Counted from the stretch's first letter, positions 1 to 9,714 are shown. The stretch is DNA of 64,000 nt from JANXSD01 sp038206385 (GCA_038206385.1 JBBRAW010000002.1:30610-94609); one strand, 5' to 3'. Program-made: numbers and translations. Notes: generated by a model not told the origin, from the sequence alone.

Positions 1-1884
1 ATGGTGGAAGGAATGTTTGTTATGCTCGATCATAAAGCGAATGAATTAGGAATGGAAACATTCAATAAACGAATAAAGTTAGGTTGGATTAAAAATACTG
101 GTGGTGAATTGGGAAAAGCTGTCTTTTTTTCAAAGTTAATTATCATCACTGCACTGATACCTATCTTTTCTTTTCAAAAGGTAGAAGGGAAAATGTTTTC
201 GCCTCTTGCTTATACATTGGGTTTCGCCTTGATTGGTGCGTTACTTTTTACTTTAACGCTTGTACCAGTTCTTGTATCTATCTTATTAAAAAAGAATGTT
301 CGTGAAAAGAAAAATAGATTCGTTGAATTTTTAAATTCGATTACACTGAAAGCATTCGAAAAATGTTTCGCGAATAAAAAGAAAAGTGCAATCATTGCTT
401 TTTCAATTTTAGGAATTACTTTATTTTCTACATCGTTTTTAGGTACAGAGTTTTTGCCTCAGTTAAATGAAGGCGCATTGTGGGTTGAAGCTAAGATGCC
501 GATGAGTAGCTCGCTCACTGAAACGGTAAGTATGGTGAGTAAGATTAGAGAAAAATTATTAAAGTTTCCAGAGGTCAACGGTGTATTGTCGCAAACGGGC
601 AGATCCAATGATGGTACTGACCCATCAGGGTTCTATTACATGCAATGCCAAGTAAATTTATCTCCTCAAAAGGAATGGAAGCGAAATATTACGGAAGAAC
701 AATTGATTGATGAAATGGATTCTTCATTAAAACAATATGCTGGGATTGAATATAATTATTCGCAGCCTATCATCGATAATGTTCAAGAAGCTGTTGCTGG
801 TATGAATGCAAATAATGCTGTGAAAATTTTCGGCGATAATTTAGAACAGCTCGATACGTTGGCGAACAATGTTGTTAAACGAATAAAAGAAGTTCCAGGA
901 GTTCATGATGTAGGAGTTCTAAGAAATATTGGGCAGCCTGAGATGAGTATACATTTCGATGAAGGTAAAATGTCGGCCTATGGTGTGACAACAGCAGATG
1001 CTCAAGCAGTAATCGAAATGGCAATAGGAGGAAAGACTGCAACGCAATTTTATGAAGGAGAACGTAAGTTTGATGTAAGGATTCGTTATCAGAAGGAATA
1101 CCGAAAGTCGGAGGATGATTTGAAAATGTTAATGGTGCCAACAATTCGAGGAAATAAAATTCCAATAAAAGAAATTGCAGAAGTTAAAACTGTTACAGGT
1201 CCAGCATTTATTTATCGCGATAATAATAATCGTTTTATTGGAGTGAAATTTACAGTTCGAGGAAGGGATTTGGGAAGTACGATCAAAACTGCCCAAGATC
1301 AAGTTAAGACGCTTGCATTGCCTAAAGGATTTCATATAGAATGGGCAGGTGAATTTGAGAATCAGGTGCGGGCAACAAGTCGTTTATTGCAAGTAGTGCC
1401 CGTTTGCCTGATTCTCATATTCATAATTTTATTTATCACATTCGGACATGCTCGCGATGCTGGTTTGGTATTGCTTAATGTTCCGTTTGCATTGATAGGT
1501 GGAATATTAGCATTACATATCACAGGAACTATTTTCGGGATCTCAGCCGGTGTTGGCTTTATTGCATTATTCGGAATATGTATTCAGAATGGTGTAATTC
1601 TAATATCGGTATTTAAAAAAAATCTGGAACAAAAGATGCCACTCTCAAAAGCTATTCGGGAAGGTGTAGCTTCGAGAGTGCGTCCTGTGATTATGACGGC
1701 TATGATGGCAGCAATTGGATTAATGCCTGCTGCATTATCACACGGAATTGGATCAGAAACACAACGACCTTTAGCCATCGTTGTAATAGGTGGTTTAATA
1801 TCCGCAACGATATTAACTTTACTAATCTTCCCAATAATATTTGAATGGGGTTATCGTAAAAAACATTCAGAAAACTTCTCTTAA
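1..1884 (+). CDS. CzcA/CusA-family RND heavy-metal efflux pump (C-terminal part)
   Basis: This is the inner-membrane, proton-driven subunit of a tripartite heavy-metal exporter of the RND superfamily, missing its 5' end. The first codon in the window is an internal Met: the opening residues correspond to a transmembrane segment in the middle of the family, and members are usually about 1,030-1,040 residues while only 627 are present. Visible parts are transmembrane segments near residues 40-60 and 72-96, a periplasmic porter domain from about 140 (with the GTDP motif typical of this family), and the C-terminal helix bundle from about 470, ending in a short cytoplasmic tail. The periplasmic adaptor and outer-membrane factor would be expected upstream, outside the window. 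Metal specificity cannot be assigned. The stop lies two bases from the stop of convergent lysA. Confidence 0.9.
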   Translation: MVEGMFVMLDHKANELGMETFNKRIKLGWIKNTGGELGKAVFFSKLIIITALIPIFSFQKVEGKMFSPLAYTLGFALIGALLFTLTLVPVLVSILLKKNVREKKNRFVEFLNSITLKAFEKCFANKKKSAIIAFSILGITLFSTSFLGTEFLPQLNEGALWVEAKMPMSSSLTETVSMVSKIREKLLKFPEVNGVLSQTGRSNDGTDPSGFYYMQCQVNLSPQKEWKRNITEEQLIDEMDSSLKQYAGIEYNYSQPIIDNVQEAVAGMNANNAVKIFGDNLEQLDTLANNVVKRIKEVPGVHDVGVLRNIGQPEMSIHFDEGKMSAYGVTTADAQAVIEMAIGGKTATQFYEGERKFDVRIRYQKEYRKSEDDLKMLMVPTIRGNKIPIKEIAEVKTVTGPAFIYRDNNNRFIGVKFTVRGRDLGSTIKTAQDQVKTLALPKGFHIEWAGEFENQVRATSRLLQVVPVCLILIFIILFITFGHARDAGLVLLNVPFALIGGILALHITGTIFGISAGVGFIALFGICIQNGVILISVFKKNLEQKMPLSKAIREGVASRVRPVIMTAMMAAIGLMPAALSHGIGSETQRPLAIVVIGGLISATILTLLIFPIIFEWGYRKKHSENFS

Positions 1885-1886
1885 TT

Positions 1887-3062
1887 TTAAAACAATATTT
1901 TTCCATCCTTAATGTAAAAAACTGCTGCCTTCTTTCTTAAATTATAATTCGACGACATTACTTCTCCATACGCACCAACACTTCGAATTACTAACATATC
2001 TCCACGTTGTGTAAATGGAAGTTTAATATTATTTCCAAATATATCACTGCTTTCACAGATGGGCCCTACAACCGTATAATGATGTGAATGAAAATTCTTA
2101 TCATTATTTTCAAGTGGTTCAATGTGATGAAATGCTTGATATAATGCAGGTCGTATCAACTCAGTCATACCAGCATCCAGAATGAGAAATTCTATTTTGG
2201 TTGTCTTTTTTTTGTACAATATTTTCGAAACCAAATTGCCACATTGCCCAACGATTGAGCGTCCTAGTTCTACATGAATTTGTTGTGTTTCGCCAATCTG
2301 TAATCCATTTCTTAGCCTTGAAAAATGCGCATTAAAATTTGCAATGGGATTTTTATCAGGATCTAAATAATCAATAGACAGACCACCACCCATATTTATT
2401 ATTGGCAATTCTATTCCTTGATCTATAAACCATTTATTTATTTTATTCACTTGTTCACATAACGCATCAAAAACGGTATTGTCACTAATTTGTGACCCAA
2501 TATGAAAATGTAAACCAATGAGATTTAATGAACGTTGTTCTTGAATATATTTTAATACTACTTGTAAATCATTAATTGCAATTCCGAATTTATCATCTTC
2601 TGTTCCTGTGGTAATGTATTGATGTGTGAAAGATGCTACATCAGGATTTATCCGTAATGCAATTGGAGCAATCAAGTTTTTTGATGAAGCGATAGTAGCT
2701 ATTACTTGTAATTCTTCTAATGATTCGCAATTAAGACAAGCTATATTGCTATCCAATGCATAAGCAATTTCATGATCTGTTTTCCCAACACCAGCCATTA
2801 ATATTTTATCATTATTAAATCCTGATTCGAGTGCCTTTTGGATCTCTGGTCCACTTACGCAATCAGCACCAAATCCTATTTCAATAATTTTTTTTAAAAG
2901 AGGGAGATTGTTATTTGCTTTTAGCGCATAATGAACATGTATGTTGTATTTATCTGATGCAGCTTTAGCAGCCAAAAGTGTTTGATCTAACAGATCTAAA
3001 TCATATAAAAAATATGGTGTAGGTAAAACATTTAATTGTTTTGATGTTAGTTGATCAAACAT
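1887..3062 (-). CDS. lysA: Diaminopimelate decarboxylase
   Basis: Catalyses the last step of lysine synthesis, decarboxylating meso-diaminopimelate to L-lysine with PLP. It is a fold-III (alanine-racemase-like) enzyme of about 391 residues. The PLP lysine lies in YALKAN (Lys48), followed by HFHIGSQ (185-191), the phosphate-binding glycines in NMGGGLS (about 223-229), ELGRS (265-269) and the CESSD motif (336-340) that supplies the catalytic Cys from the partner subunit. I chose the ATG at 3062 because the family begins close to this point and it gives an 8-bp overlap with lysC. A longer frame from 3104 would add 14 residues inside lysC. It is almost certainly translated with lysC from one mRNA. 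There is no room for a terminator before the convergent pump gene. Confidence 0.93.
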   Translation of the reverse strand: MFDQLTSKQLNVLPTPYFLYDLDLLDQTLLAAKAASDKYNIHVHYALKANNNLPLLKKIIEIGFGADCVSGPEIQKALESGFNNDKILMAGVGKTDHEIAYALDSNIACLNCESLEELQVIATIASSKNLIAPIALRINPDVASFTHQYITTGTEDDKFGIAINDLQVVLKYIQEQRSLNLIGLHFHIGSQISDNTVFDALCEQVNKINKWFIDQGIELPIINMGGGLSIDYLDPDKNPIANFNAHFSRLRNGLQIGETQQIHVELGRSIVGQCGNLVSKILYKKKTTKIEFLILDAGMTELIRPALYQAFHHIEPLENNDKNFHSHHYTVVGPICESSDIFGNNIKLPFTQRGDMLVIRSVGAYGEVMSSNYNLRKKAAVFYIKDGKILF

Positions 3063-4386
3063 TTGCAGTAGTGAATAATTTTTGATGTAGCGATTGCAAC
3101 GCAATTAATTTAAAATCTTTTTCTACGAGTATAGAGATATTATGTTCGCTGCCTCCATAAGATACCATTTGCAAAGGAACGTTTTTCAACGCAGATAAAA
3201 TATTGGCTGCATAGCCATGTGAAGTGCGAGGAAAGAATCCAGCGATGCAAATAATTACTTGTTCTTTTTGTATTTCTACTACACCAAATTTTTTGAGTTC
3301 TTCAACAATAGAGGGAAGATGACTAGGATCATCAATTGTTAATGAAACTGCCACCTCTGATGTTGTTATCATATCGATCGGAGTTTTATAGTTCTCGAAA
3401 ATTTCAAAAATTGATTTTAGAAAACCATAGGCCATTAACATCCTACTAGAATCGATACGGATCATGGTAATATTATCTTTTGCCGCAATAGCTTTTGCTC
3501 CTGTATCCGAAGTTCCAGAATTTATAAGTGTTCCTCTGGCATTTGGATCCATCGTATTTTTTATTCGAATCGGGATACCTGCTTGTCGTGCAGGATGAAC
3601 TGTTCCGGGATGTAGGATCTTAGCACCAAAGTAAGCTAACTCTGCGGCCTCTTGATACGAAAGTATGGGTACAGGTTGTGTATCTGAAATTATTCTTGGA
3701 TCATTATTATGCATCCCATCAATATCAGTCCAAATCTGGATTTCATCGGCTTGTAAAACTGCGCCTATTATTGCTGCAGAATAATCACTACCACCTCTTT
3801 TGAGATTGCTTATTTGTCCATAAAAAGTACTGCAAATAAATCCTTGTGTAATAAAAATGGTATCCCTTAACGTAGGCGTTAAATAAGTATTCAGTGTTTT
3901 ATTTATACGAACCAAGTCAGGTTCACCATTGATATCAAGATACATAAACTCTAATGCTGGAAGAAGTTGATTTTTCAGTCCGATATCATCAAGGTAATAA
4001 CTAAAAAGTTGCGTAGAAACTAATTCTCCTTTTGAAAGGAGTATGTTTTCATTTTCAGTTATGAATATTTTATCACCTTTAGTAATTGCTATTAATTCAC
4101 TTTTTACTTCTAGCAAAAACAAATTCATTTTTACAATGGAAGGTTCACTACTGAGCACTTTTTTACTAAATGTTAGCGCGTCTTCATAAAGCAAATTTAT
4201 TTCTGATGTAGCACATTCTACATTCTTTTCTTTAAGAAGTTTAGCAATTTGTACAAGCCGATTTGTTGTACCACTTATTGCGGAAAGTATTATTAGTACT
4301 CGTCCTTGATTTATAATTAATGATGCAATATTCTGCATACGTTCAGGAGTGCCTAATGAGGTGCCTCCAAATTTTATAACTTTCAT
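3055..4386 (-). CDS. lysC: Aspartate kinase
   Basis: Phosphorylates L-aspartate, the committed step to lysine, threonine, methionine and diaminopimelate. At 443 residues it is a monofunctional enzyme. The N-terminus carries the KFGGTS nucleotide-binding motif (residues 5-10), the kinase domain holds the GGSDYSAA segment and WTDIDG, and YFGAKILHPG precedes the regulatory region. The last ~130 residues should form two ACT domains, which in this family bind the feedback amino acid. It is the first gene of a lysC-lysA operon whose reading frames overlap by 8 bp. The divergent ACT protein at 4521 begins 134 bp away, and a TAnnTTTG box lies upstream at 4439-4446. Which amino acid inhibits it cannot be told from sequence alone. 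Confidence 0.93.
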   Translation of the reverse strand: MKVIKFGGTSLGTPERMQNIASLIINQGRVLIILSAISGTTNRLVQIAKLLKEKNVECATSEINLLYEDALTFSKKVLSSEPSIVKMNLFLLEVKSELIAITKGDKIFITENENILLSKGELVSTQLFSYYLDDIGLKNQLLPALEFMYLDINGEPDLVRINKTLNTYLTPTLRDTIFITQGFICSTFYGQISNLKRGGSDYSAAIIGAVLQADEIQIWTDIDGMHNNDPRIISDTQPVPILSYQEAAELAYFGAKILHPGTVHPARQAGIPIRIKNTMDPNARGTLINSGTSDTGAKAIAAKDNITMIRIDSSRMLMAYGFLKSIFEIFENYKTPIDMITTSEVAVSLTIDDPSHLPSIVEELKKFGVVEIQKEQVIICIAGFFPRTSHGYAANILSALKNVPLQMVSYGGSEHNISILVEKDFKLIALQSLHQKLFTTANV

Positions 4387-4438
4387 AGATTAAATTAACG
4401 TATCTATTGTGAAATGAAAACGTAGTTGTAATAGCGTG

Positions 4439-4446
4439 CAAAAGTA
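4439..4446 (-). promoter_or_regulatory. Candidate -7 promoter box for lysC-lysA
   Basis: Read on the minus strand this is TACTTTTG, a perfect match to the Bacteroidota -7 consensus TAnnTTTG, ending 52 bases before the lysC ATG. No convincing -33 TTTG or TTG is seen at the usual 17-23 bp spacing, so confidence is moderate. Confidence 0.45.
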
Positions 4447-4520
4447 AATCACTCAATTTAAAACATACATGAATGAAATAATTTGAACATATTTGTAACA
4501 AATTGTTAAAAATATAACAG

Positions 4521-5195
4521 ATGTCGAATATATCAGAAATGGTCTCCTTGTGGATACGGCGTTCTCCATTTATTGAAGAAGCATTAGACGAAGGATTGAT
4601 AAATGTATCCTCGCTTGCGAGAAAGATGCAGAAAGAAATTTCAATTCAACTAAAAATGGAAGTGCAAATTGGAGCAATTGTGATGGCAATACAACGACGT
4701 AATCCTGGTCCTTATAAAAAAGTGAACAATAAGCTTTTTAAATTCTTTAGTTCACTTGGAGATTTGTCTGTTCGATCAGAAATATCTGAATTTACTTATA
4801 TGAATTCTAAGACTTTGTTTTTTAAACAAGGCAAGATGCTAGAAGAGTTAGTGAAAACTAGTGGCGTGAGTTTTTGTGCATTCTCTCAAGGCGTTGCTGA
4901 AACTACGATCATATTAAGTGATGATTTGGTTGATTACCAAAGAAAAATAATGAAGAGTGAGAAATTGTTAAATACTGTTTCTGGATTAGCTTCTGTTACC
5001 ATTCGTATGAAGGAAGAAAATATGCATATTTCTGGAATCTATTATTTTATCTTGCAAAGACTTGCTTGGGCAGGAATAAATATCGTTGAAGTAATTTCAA
5101 CAACGTGTGAATTCACACTTGTGATTAAAGAAAAAGATACAGACTTATGTTTTTCACAATTGCTAAAATTGAAAAGAGATTTTTCTAATAAATAA
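4521..5195 (+). CDS. Predicted HTH plus ACT-domain protein, possible lysine-pathway regulator
   Basis: A 224-residue soluble protein with no named function that I recognise. Residues 1-65 look like a helical DNA-binding-type region (a predicted wing or helix-turn-helix, with ARKMQKEI followed by AIVMAIQRR). The middle is mixed alpha/beta. Residues about 150-215 look like an ACT domain: a beta strand (ASVTIRMKEE), a helix beginning IYYFILQRLAWAGI, then strands in VEVISTTCEFTLVIKEKD. ACT domains usually bind amino acids. The gene is divergent from lysC-lysA with a shared 134-bp intergenic region, so an amino-acid-responsive regulator, or an extra regulatory subunit for aspartate kinase, is a reasonable inference. 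Neither role is proven by sequence. A strong terminator follows directly. Confidence 0.7.
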   Translation: MSNISEMVSLWIRRSPFIEEALDEGLINVSSLARKMQKEISIQLKMEVQIGAIVMAIQRRNPGPYKKVNNKLFKFFSSLGDLSVRSEISEFTYMNSKTLFFKQGKMLEELVKTSGVSFCAFSQGVAETTIILSDDLVDYQRKIMKSEKLLNTVSGLASVTIRMKEENMHISGIYYFILQRLAWAGINIVEVISTTCEFTLVIKEKDTDLCFSQLLKLKRDFSNK

Positions 5196-5234
5196 AAAAA
5201 GCCCTGAAGTACGAAGACTTCAGGGCTTTTTTTT
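5194..5234. terminator. Bidirectional intrinsic terminator
   Basis: A perfect 10-bp stem (5201-5210 with 5217-5226, arms GCCCTGAAGT and ACTTCAGGGC) with a 6-base loop is flanked by seven A on the left and eight T on the right. It separates the convergent ACT-domain gene and DUF5689 lipoprotein gene and should stop transcription from both directions. Confidence 0.92.
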
Positions 5235-5246
5235 AATTGAAATTTT

Positions 5247-6608
5247 TTATCTCACACGAACATTATCAACACGGAATGTTGTTGTGTTTGTAGTACCATC
5301 ACCAACATATTTAAAGCCTACGTTTAGTGTTCCAGTAAGTCCTAAACCATTTAACGATATATCACCAGAATTTACCCAAATGTAATTTCCTGTACTTGAT
5401 CCTGGTAAAGTGCAAGTAAGTTGTTGCCAAGTAGCTGTTGCAGGGTTACCAGTGTAGTTATTCGAAACCCATACTGTTAATCCATTATGCTTATAAAATG
5501 AAAGTTCTGATTTGAAACTTAAAGTATCACCTGCAGTAATATTGAATCCAGGTGTTACTAACCAACTTTCCATGTTCGCGAGACCAGATTGGTATGCGGT
5601 TACTTCTGCATATTTTTCAGTAGAAAAACTCTTTCCCAACCATTGTTTGGTTCCTATTACTGCCACATCAGTCCAACCAGGAATAGTTATTGGACTGGAA
5701 GCTGTAATTGAACTAAAATCTTCGCTAATAACTCCAGGTAACACACCACTTCCATCACCACAATATTTATTAGTCATCATAGAAAGATCTTCCAATCCTC
5801 GAATGATGAATTGTCCAGTTGTGTAAACAGAAAATATACCCACAATTGGGCCATTTTTTGATGGTGTAAGTTGTGAAGCGAAACTAGAATATCCACTTGT
5901 ATAAGCGGCTAAATTCGGAGCGGTAGTATTACATGCTAATAAGTATCTACTTTTTGATAAAAGATTTACGGCGTCTGCATATTGTTGCATTGTATCTGCA
6001 GGAGCAAATTGTACATCATTAATTTGTACTAAACGATTTTGCCATTTAAAAAGATCATTTAAATCAGAGATAGTAACAATTGATGGAACTGGTTTAAGAC
6101 CCCAAACACCAGGGAAAATATGTTTAGGAATTTGTATAGATGGAATTGTTGCAGCAGAAAAAGGAACAGCTGTCATGTCAACGTAACCTCCAATCTGAAT
6201 TAATCCTTTATATCCACCAATAACTAAGCCTTTCAGTTTTATAAATACTCGGCGTCCAACAGGATAGTTTCTCCAAAATTCTGATTGATCAATACGAATA
6301 GCAATACCTGCTGTAGCATCTTCAATGATCATTGTTTTGTAAAGGTTTCCAGATTGATCATCACCAACAACTGTGGCAGCAATAATCCAATCGTTAGAAA
6401 TGGTAATGTTCCCTGAATGGTTAATAATGGAATCTTGATACATTTTTTTCAATGAATCAATGGTCATGTTAACAGTTAGGTTTGGGTCAGTACCTGTTAT
6501 CGGTGGCTCATCAAAGGACTCCTTTCGACAAGATGATAATCCAATAGCAAGAACCACTACCGTAAGTATGCTCCATGCTGTTAAATGAAATTTTTTGCTT
6601 TGTATCAT
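5247..6608 (-). CDS. DUF5689 lipoprotein with choice-of-anchor-J C-terminal domain
   Basis: A 453-residue outer-surface lipoprotein. The N-terminal hydrophobic stretch ends in the lipobox-like LSSC, with acylated Cys near residue 27. Residues about 50-275 match the DUF5689 pattern, an OB-fold-like domain found in Bacteroidota lipoproteins partnered with TonB receptors. Residues about 290-453 form a beta-jelly-roll of choice-of-anchor-J type, recognisable by EDFSS, W.V.GTKQW, ESWLVTPGFN and the final FRVDNVRV. It is the second gene after the TonB receptor, 21 bp away, and both are probably on one mRNA ending at the terminator just downstream. The likely role is capture of a ligand or polymer at the cell surface for the receptor. 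The substrate is unknown. Confidence 0.85.
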   Translation of the reverse strand: MIQSKKFHLTAWSILTVVVLAIGLSSCRKESFDEPPITGTDPNLTVNMTIDSLKKMYQDSIINHSGNITISNDWIIAATVVGDDQSGNLYKTMIIEDATAGIAIRIDQSEFWRNYPVGRRVFIKLKGLVIGGYKGLIQIGGYVDMTAVPFSAATIPSIQIPKHIFPGVWGLKPVPSIVTISDLNDLFKWQNRLVQINDVQFAPADTMQQYADAVNLLSKSRYLLACNTTAPNLAAYTSGYSSFASQLTPSKNGPIVGIFSVYTTGQFIIRGLEDLSMMTNKYCGDGSGVLPGVISEDFSSITASSPITIPGWTDVAVIGTKQWLGKSFSTEKYAEVTAYQSGLANMESWLVTPGFNITAGDTLSFKSELSFYKHNGLTVWVSNNYTGNPATATWQQLTCTLPGSSTGNYIWVNSGDISLNGLGLTGTLNVGFKYVGDGTTNTTTFRVDNVRVR

Positions 6609-6629
6609 GGTTATATGTTATTTCTAATT

Positions 6630-9410
6630 TTAATTAAATCTTAGTGTAAGTCCTACAAAATAGGTTGTGCCAAAAGCATAGAAATACTTAGGCGCATATT
6701 TATTAATGTTTTTATCAGTATAGTCGAAACGTTGTTGCTCATATCCACCAGTTCTAAAATCAGTATTATTTAAAAGATTGTTAATGCTAGCATTCAAAAC
6801 AAGGAACGTTGGACGTTTCCAATTTTTAAGATAGTTGTTTAGTTTCCACGATTTTCCTGCATTAATATCCAAAGTAAATTGGCTACTTAACTTTTCTTGC
6901 TCGATAATTCCTTTACGAATTGGATCATCTTCTGCAAGTAAAGCTACGGCTCCAACTGTTCTGCGTGAACGACTAAAGTCAGTATAAATTTTATCAAAAT
7001 AATTAGCATTAATACCAGCATGCCAAAACTTTTTTGAACGATAATTTAAACCAACAGTACCACTAGTTTGAGGAGTACTTGAAATATAAAAATTCTTAGA
7101 ATAAACAGTATTATCACCAAGTAAAGCTGTAGAGTTGTCGGCAATAATAATTTCATGCTGACGTGAATTGAAATAATAATCTCCTAATGCAATTCCAGTA
7201 GTAGCTGTAAATCCTTTTCCTAAAACTATTTCAGCACCTAACTCAAGGCCTACATAGCGTTTGTCAATATTTGACACTGCATAATTTACAAACGTGCGAT
7301 AGAATTCATCATAAAAACTTTGTACATCGGTACCATTATTCATCTGCGTAAAGAATCCCGTTAAACGAAACTTTACTCTAGGAGTACGAACATAATATCC
7401 CGCTTCAAGCGCTGTAACATTTTCATTATCTATGTTAGCAATTGTTGTATTTTGTGTACGTGGAGATAAAAAGGTATTCTCAAATAATGGTGCTCTAGTT
7501 TCGTAAACGCCATTCGCATAGAGATAATTTCTAGTATTTATCTTAAAAGTTAATCCTCCTTTTATAGAGTAATTATTAAATGCTTGTTTTGGGGAATCTC
7601 CGAAAGAGTTGTCTTTAAAAATACCGTTTCTGTACAATCCAGTACGATAGAAACTAGTATTACTTAAGTTGCCACCTAGATAAAAATCGATACGATTAAA
7701 TTTAAACTGCGCTTGAATCCAAAACATCGATTTCTGTAAAGTTGCCATATAATCGTAACCAAATTTATCACCAGTATGAATAATTTCATTTGGATGATTT
7801 AAATCGTTTTGCAAGGCATCTAAATCTCCAGGATAAGCTTGCTCCGCATATTGATTGATGTTGGAATAAAAATCACCACCTAACAAATCTTTCACTCGTT
7901 TGTAATACTCCGATTGCTGATGCTGATAAGAGAATCCCGTTGTATAAACAATGTGCTCACCAACTGTAGTGTTTTTAACTGTATTGAAAGTAATTCTTTT
8001 ATTATTTGCAATGCGCTCTTCCAAAACATAAGCACTTTGCTTACCAGTTTGTATGTTTCCCGCACCATCATTAACTGTCATATCCTGACCATTTCGATTA
8101 GTAATAATCATTTTATCCCAATTGATTTGGCGTACTGACTCATCATTTCTCCAAGAATTTTCAATAGCAGCAGCGCTTGCAGAATCATCTTGGTAGCTAG
8201 GTAAATAGCGGTAATAAACTGGACTAGGGTTTGGCGCATTCAACCAATCCAAACCAGTTGTACTATTTATTCCGTATTGATATCCTAATGAGGTTTCTAA
8301 ATTTGAATGCTCGTCAATTTTCCACTCATGACTTAAAATAGTAAGTGGCTGCTGTTGATGTCCAACAGATCCATTACGGATCTTGCCATTCTGATATCCC
8401 CAATTTGGATTATAATAATGTGTGCCAGCTAAATCATAAGCCTCTTCAACAACAGCAGACGAACGACCATTTTCAGTATTGGCACCTATTTGAGATAAAC
8501 TAAGCGTACTATTCGGACCGAATTTTTTCTCTACCGACAAAAACCAAGACCACCCATCATAATAAGTACCTTTTACATAGCCTTCTTTAGCCCAGCGACG
8601 ACTGATAGAACCAGCAAATGCCCACCCACCTTTCATAGTTCCAGTTCCATATGTTGCCATTAATCGGTTATCATAAGAACGATTGGAAGCCGCATAAGAT
8701 ATTTGAAATTGCTTACGCTGACGTGACGCTTTACTATCAATACTTGTAGAACCATTAAGACTACCGTATGTGTAATTTGATGAAGCTAGTCCGTATGTAT
8801 TCTCACGACTATGAATTACATCGTTTAATCCACCCCAAGTGCTAAATAATGTTCTACCCGATACAAGATCTTCTACTGGAAGTCCGTTCATATATGAAAC
8901 TTCTTCATTCTCATATCCGCGACGGCGAAAACGTGCTCCGCTGAAATTATAATTTGCAGCAATAGTAAACGGATCCCTTCCTGCTGATAAGACCCCAGAA
9001 ACACTTTGTGTTCCTTCATCTTTTAATTCAGAGTCGGAAAGTGAAACAGTAGGAATTGACTCATCCGCATCTGTACTTGCATTAAGCGCACGCGTAAGCG
9101 ACAAATAACCAGCATCAACATTTGCTGAATTGACATTCACATTAAAAACAGCACCATTTATTGCTTCAAATCCATAAGCAACAACTTCAATAGTATAATT
9201 CCCAAATGGAACTGAATAAATTGAAAACAGTCCACTTTCGTCGGTTACTGCCGCTAAAGCTGTTCCTTTCAATACAATGGAAGCCCCTGCAATTGGCGAT
9301 TTAGTTTCATTATCAAGTAAGGACCCTTTTAAGGTGCTTGATTGGGCTGCCGCTATAAACGGAATTAGAAGTATAAGAAGGAAGCCGGTTAGTGTTACAC
9401 GAAAATTCAT
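6630..9410 (-). CDS. TonB-dependent outer-membrane receptor with carboxypeptidase-regulatory-like domain
   Basis: A 926-residue outer-membrane receptor. A signal peptide ends at IAAAQ near residue 23. It is followed by a carboxypeptidase-D regulatory-like beta-sandwich (about 26-103), typical of Bacteroidota SusC-type receptors, then the plug domain containing the RRRGYENE segment (about 160-170) and a long aromatic-rich beta-barrel to the terminal RFN. The start is ATG at 9410: the frame extends two codons upstream only to a TTG. Energised by TonB-ExbBD, it imports a large or scarce ligand. The partner lipoprotein is DUF5689 rather than SusD, so glycan uptake is not implied and the substrate is open. 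A TAACTTTG box lies at 9444-9451. Confidence 0.9.
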   Translation of the reverse strand: MNFRVTLTGFLLILLIPFIAAAQSSTLKGSLLDNETKSPIAGASIVLKGTALAAVTDESGLFSIYSVPFGNYTIEVVAYGFEAINGAVFNVNVNSANVDAGYLSLTRALNASTDADESIPTVSLSDSELKDEGTQSVSGVLSAGRDPFTIAANYNFSGARFRRRGYENEEVSYMNGLPVEDLVSGRTLFSTWGGLNDVIHSRENTYGLASSNYTYGSLNGSTSIDSKASRQRKQFQISYAASNRSYDNRLMATYGTGTMKGGWAFAGSISRRWAKEGYVKGTYYDGWSWFLSVEKKFGPNSTLSLSQIGANTENGRSSAVVEEAYDLAGTHYYNPNWGYQNGKIRNGSVGHQQQPLTILSHEWKIDEHSNLETSLGYQYGINSTTGLDWLNAPNPSPVYYRYLPSYQDDSASAAAIENSWRNDESVRQINWDKMIITNRNGQDMTVNDGAGNIQTGKQSAYVLEERIANNKRITFNTVKNTTVGEHIVYTTGFSYQHQQSEYYKRVKDLLGGDFYSNINQYAEQAYPGDLDALQNDLNHPNEIIHTGDKFGYDYMATLQKSMFWIQAQFKFNRIDFYLGGNLSNTSFYRTGLYRNGIFKDNSFGDSPKQAFNNYSIKGGLTFKINTRNYLYANGVYETRAPLFENTFLSPRTQNTTIANIDNENVTALEAGYYVRTPRVKFRLTGFFTQMNNGTDVQSFYDEFYRTFVNYAVSNIDKRYVGLELGAEIVLGKGFTATTGIALGDYYFNSRQHEIIIADNSTALLGDNTVYSKNFYISSTPQTSGTVGLNYRSKKFWHAGINANYFDKIYTDFSRSRRTVGAVALLAEDDPIRKGIIEQEKLSSQFTLDINAGKSWKLNNYLKNWKRPTFLVLNASINNLLNNTDFRTGGYEQQRFDYTDKNINKYAPKYFYAFGTTYFVGLTLRFN

Positions 9411-9443
9411 AAGCAATGTTTCTGTGTTTTAATTTAAGGATGA

Positions 9444-9451
9444 CAAAGTTA
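9444..9451 (-). promoter_or_regulatory. Candidate -7 box for the TonB receptor operon
   Basis: Minus-strand TAACTTTG matches TAnnTTTG exactly and lies about 33 bases before the ATG at 9410. The rest of the 300-bp gap to the divergent SixA-like gene holds no gene that I can see. Confidence 0.45.
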
Positions 9452-9654
9452 CATAATTACTTAAAGCGCAATTGTAATAAAACACAAATTCTCATTATAC
9501 TTAGGCTTATTCCTCCTAAATTTATTGAAAAAGCGTCTGATTTATAAGATTAGAAACCAATTATGAAGAAATTATAAGAAAAAATTATTTTTTATTGGAT
9601 TTCCCAAGTTTTCATGGGAGATACTTGAAGGGATATTTTAATGAATTAGGATAT

Positions 9655-9662
9655 TAACTTTG
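9655..9662 (+). promoter_or_regulatory. Candidate -7 box for the SixA-like gene
   Basis: TAACTTTG matches TAnnTTTG, 52 bases upstream of the ATG at 9715. A TTG at 9625-9627 is 27 bases away, longer than the usual 17-23, so only the -7 element is well supported. Confidence 0.4.
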
Positions 9663-9714
9663 CTTTTGCTTTTAATGTTGTGAACCAATCATAAATCAGT
9701 AAATTATTATAAAA

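Noticed and set aside
1..3. The ATG at position 1 as the true start of the pump gene.
   Set aside because: The encoded residues are in the middle of the RND fold, and about 400 N-terminal residues are missing, so the start is upstream of the window.
4387..4520. A lysine riboswitch upstream of lysC.
   Set aside because: The gap is only 134 bp, with no multi-helix junction or L-box-like conserved segments that I can see.
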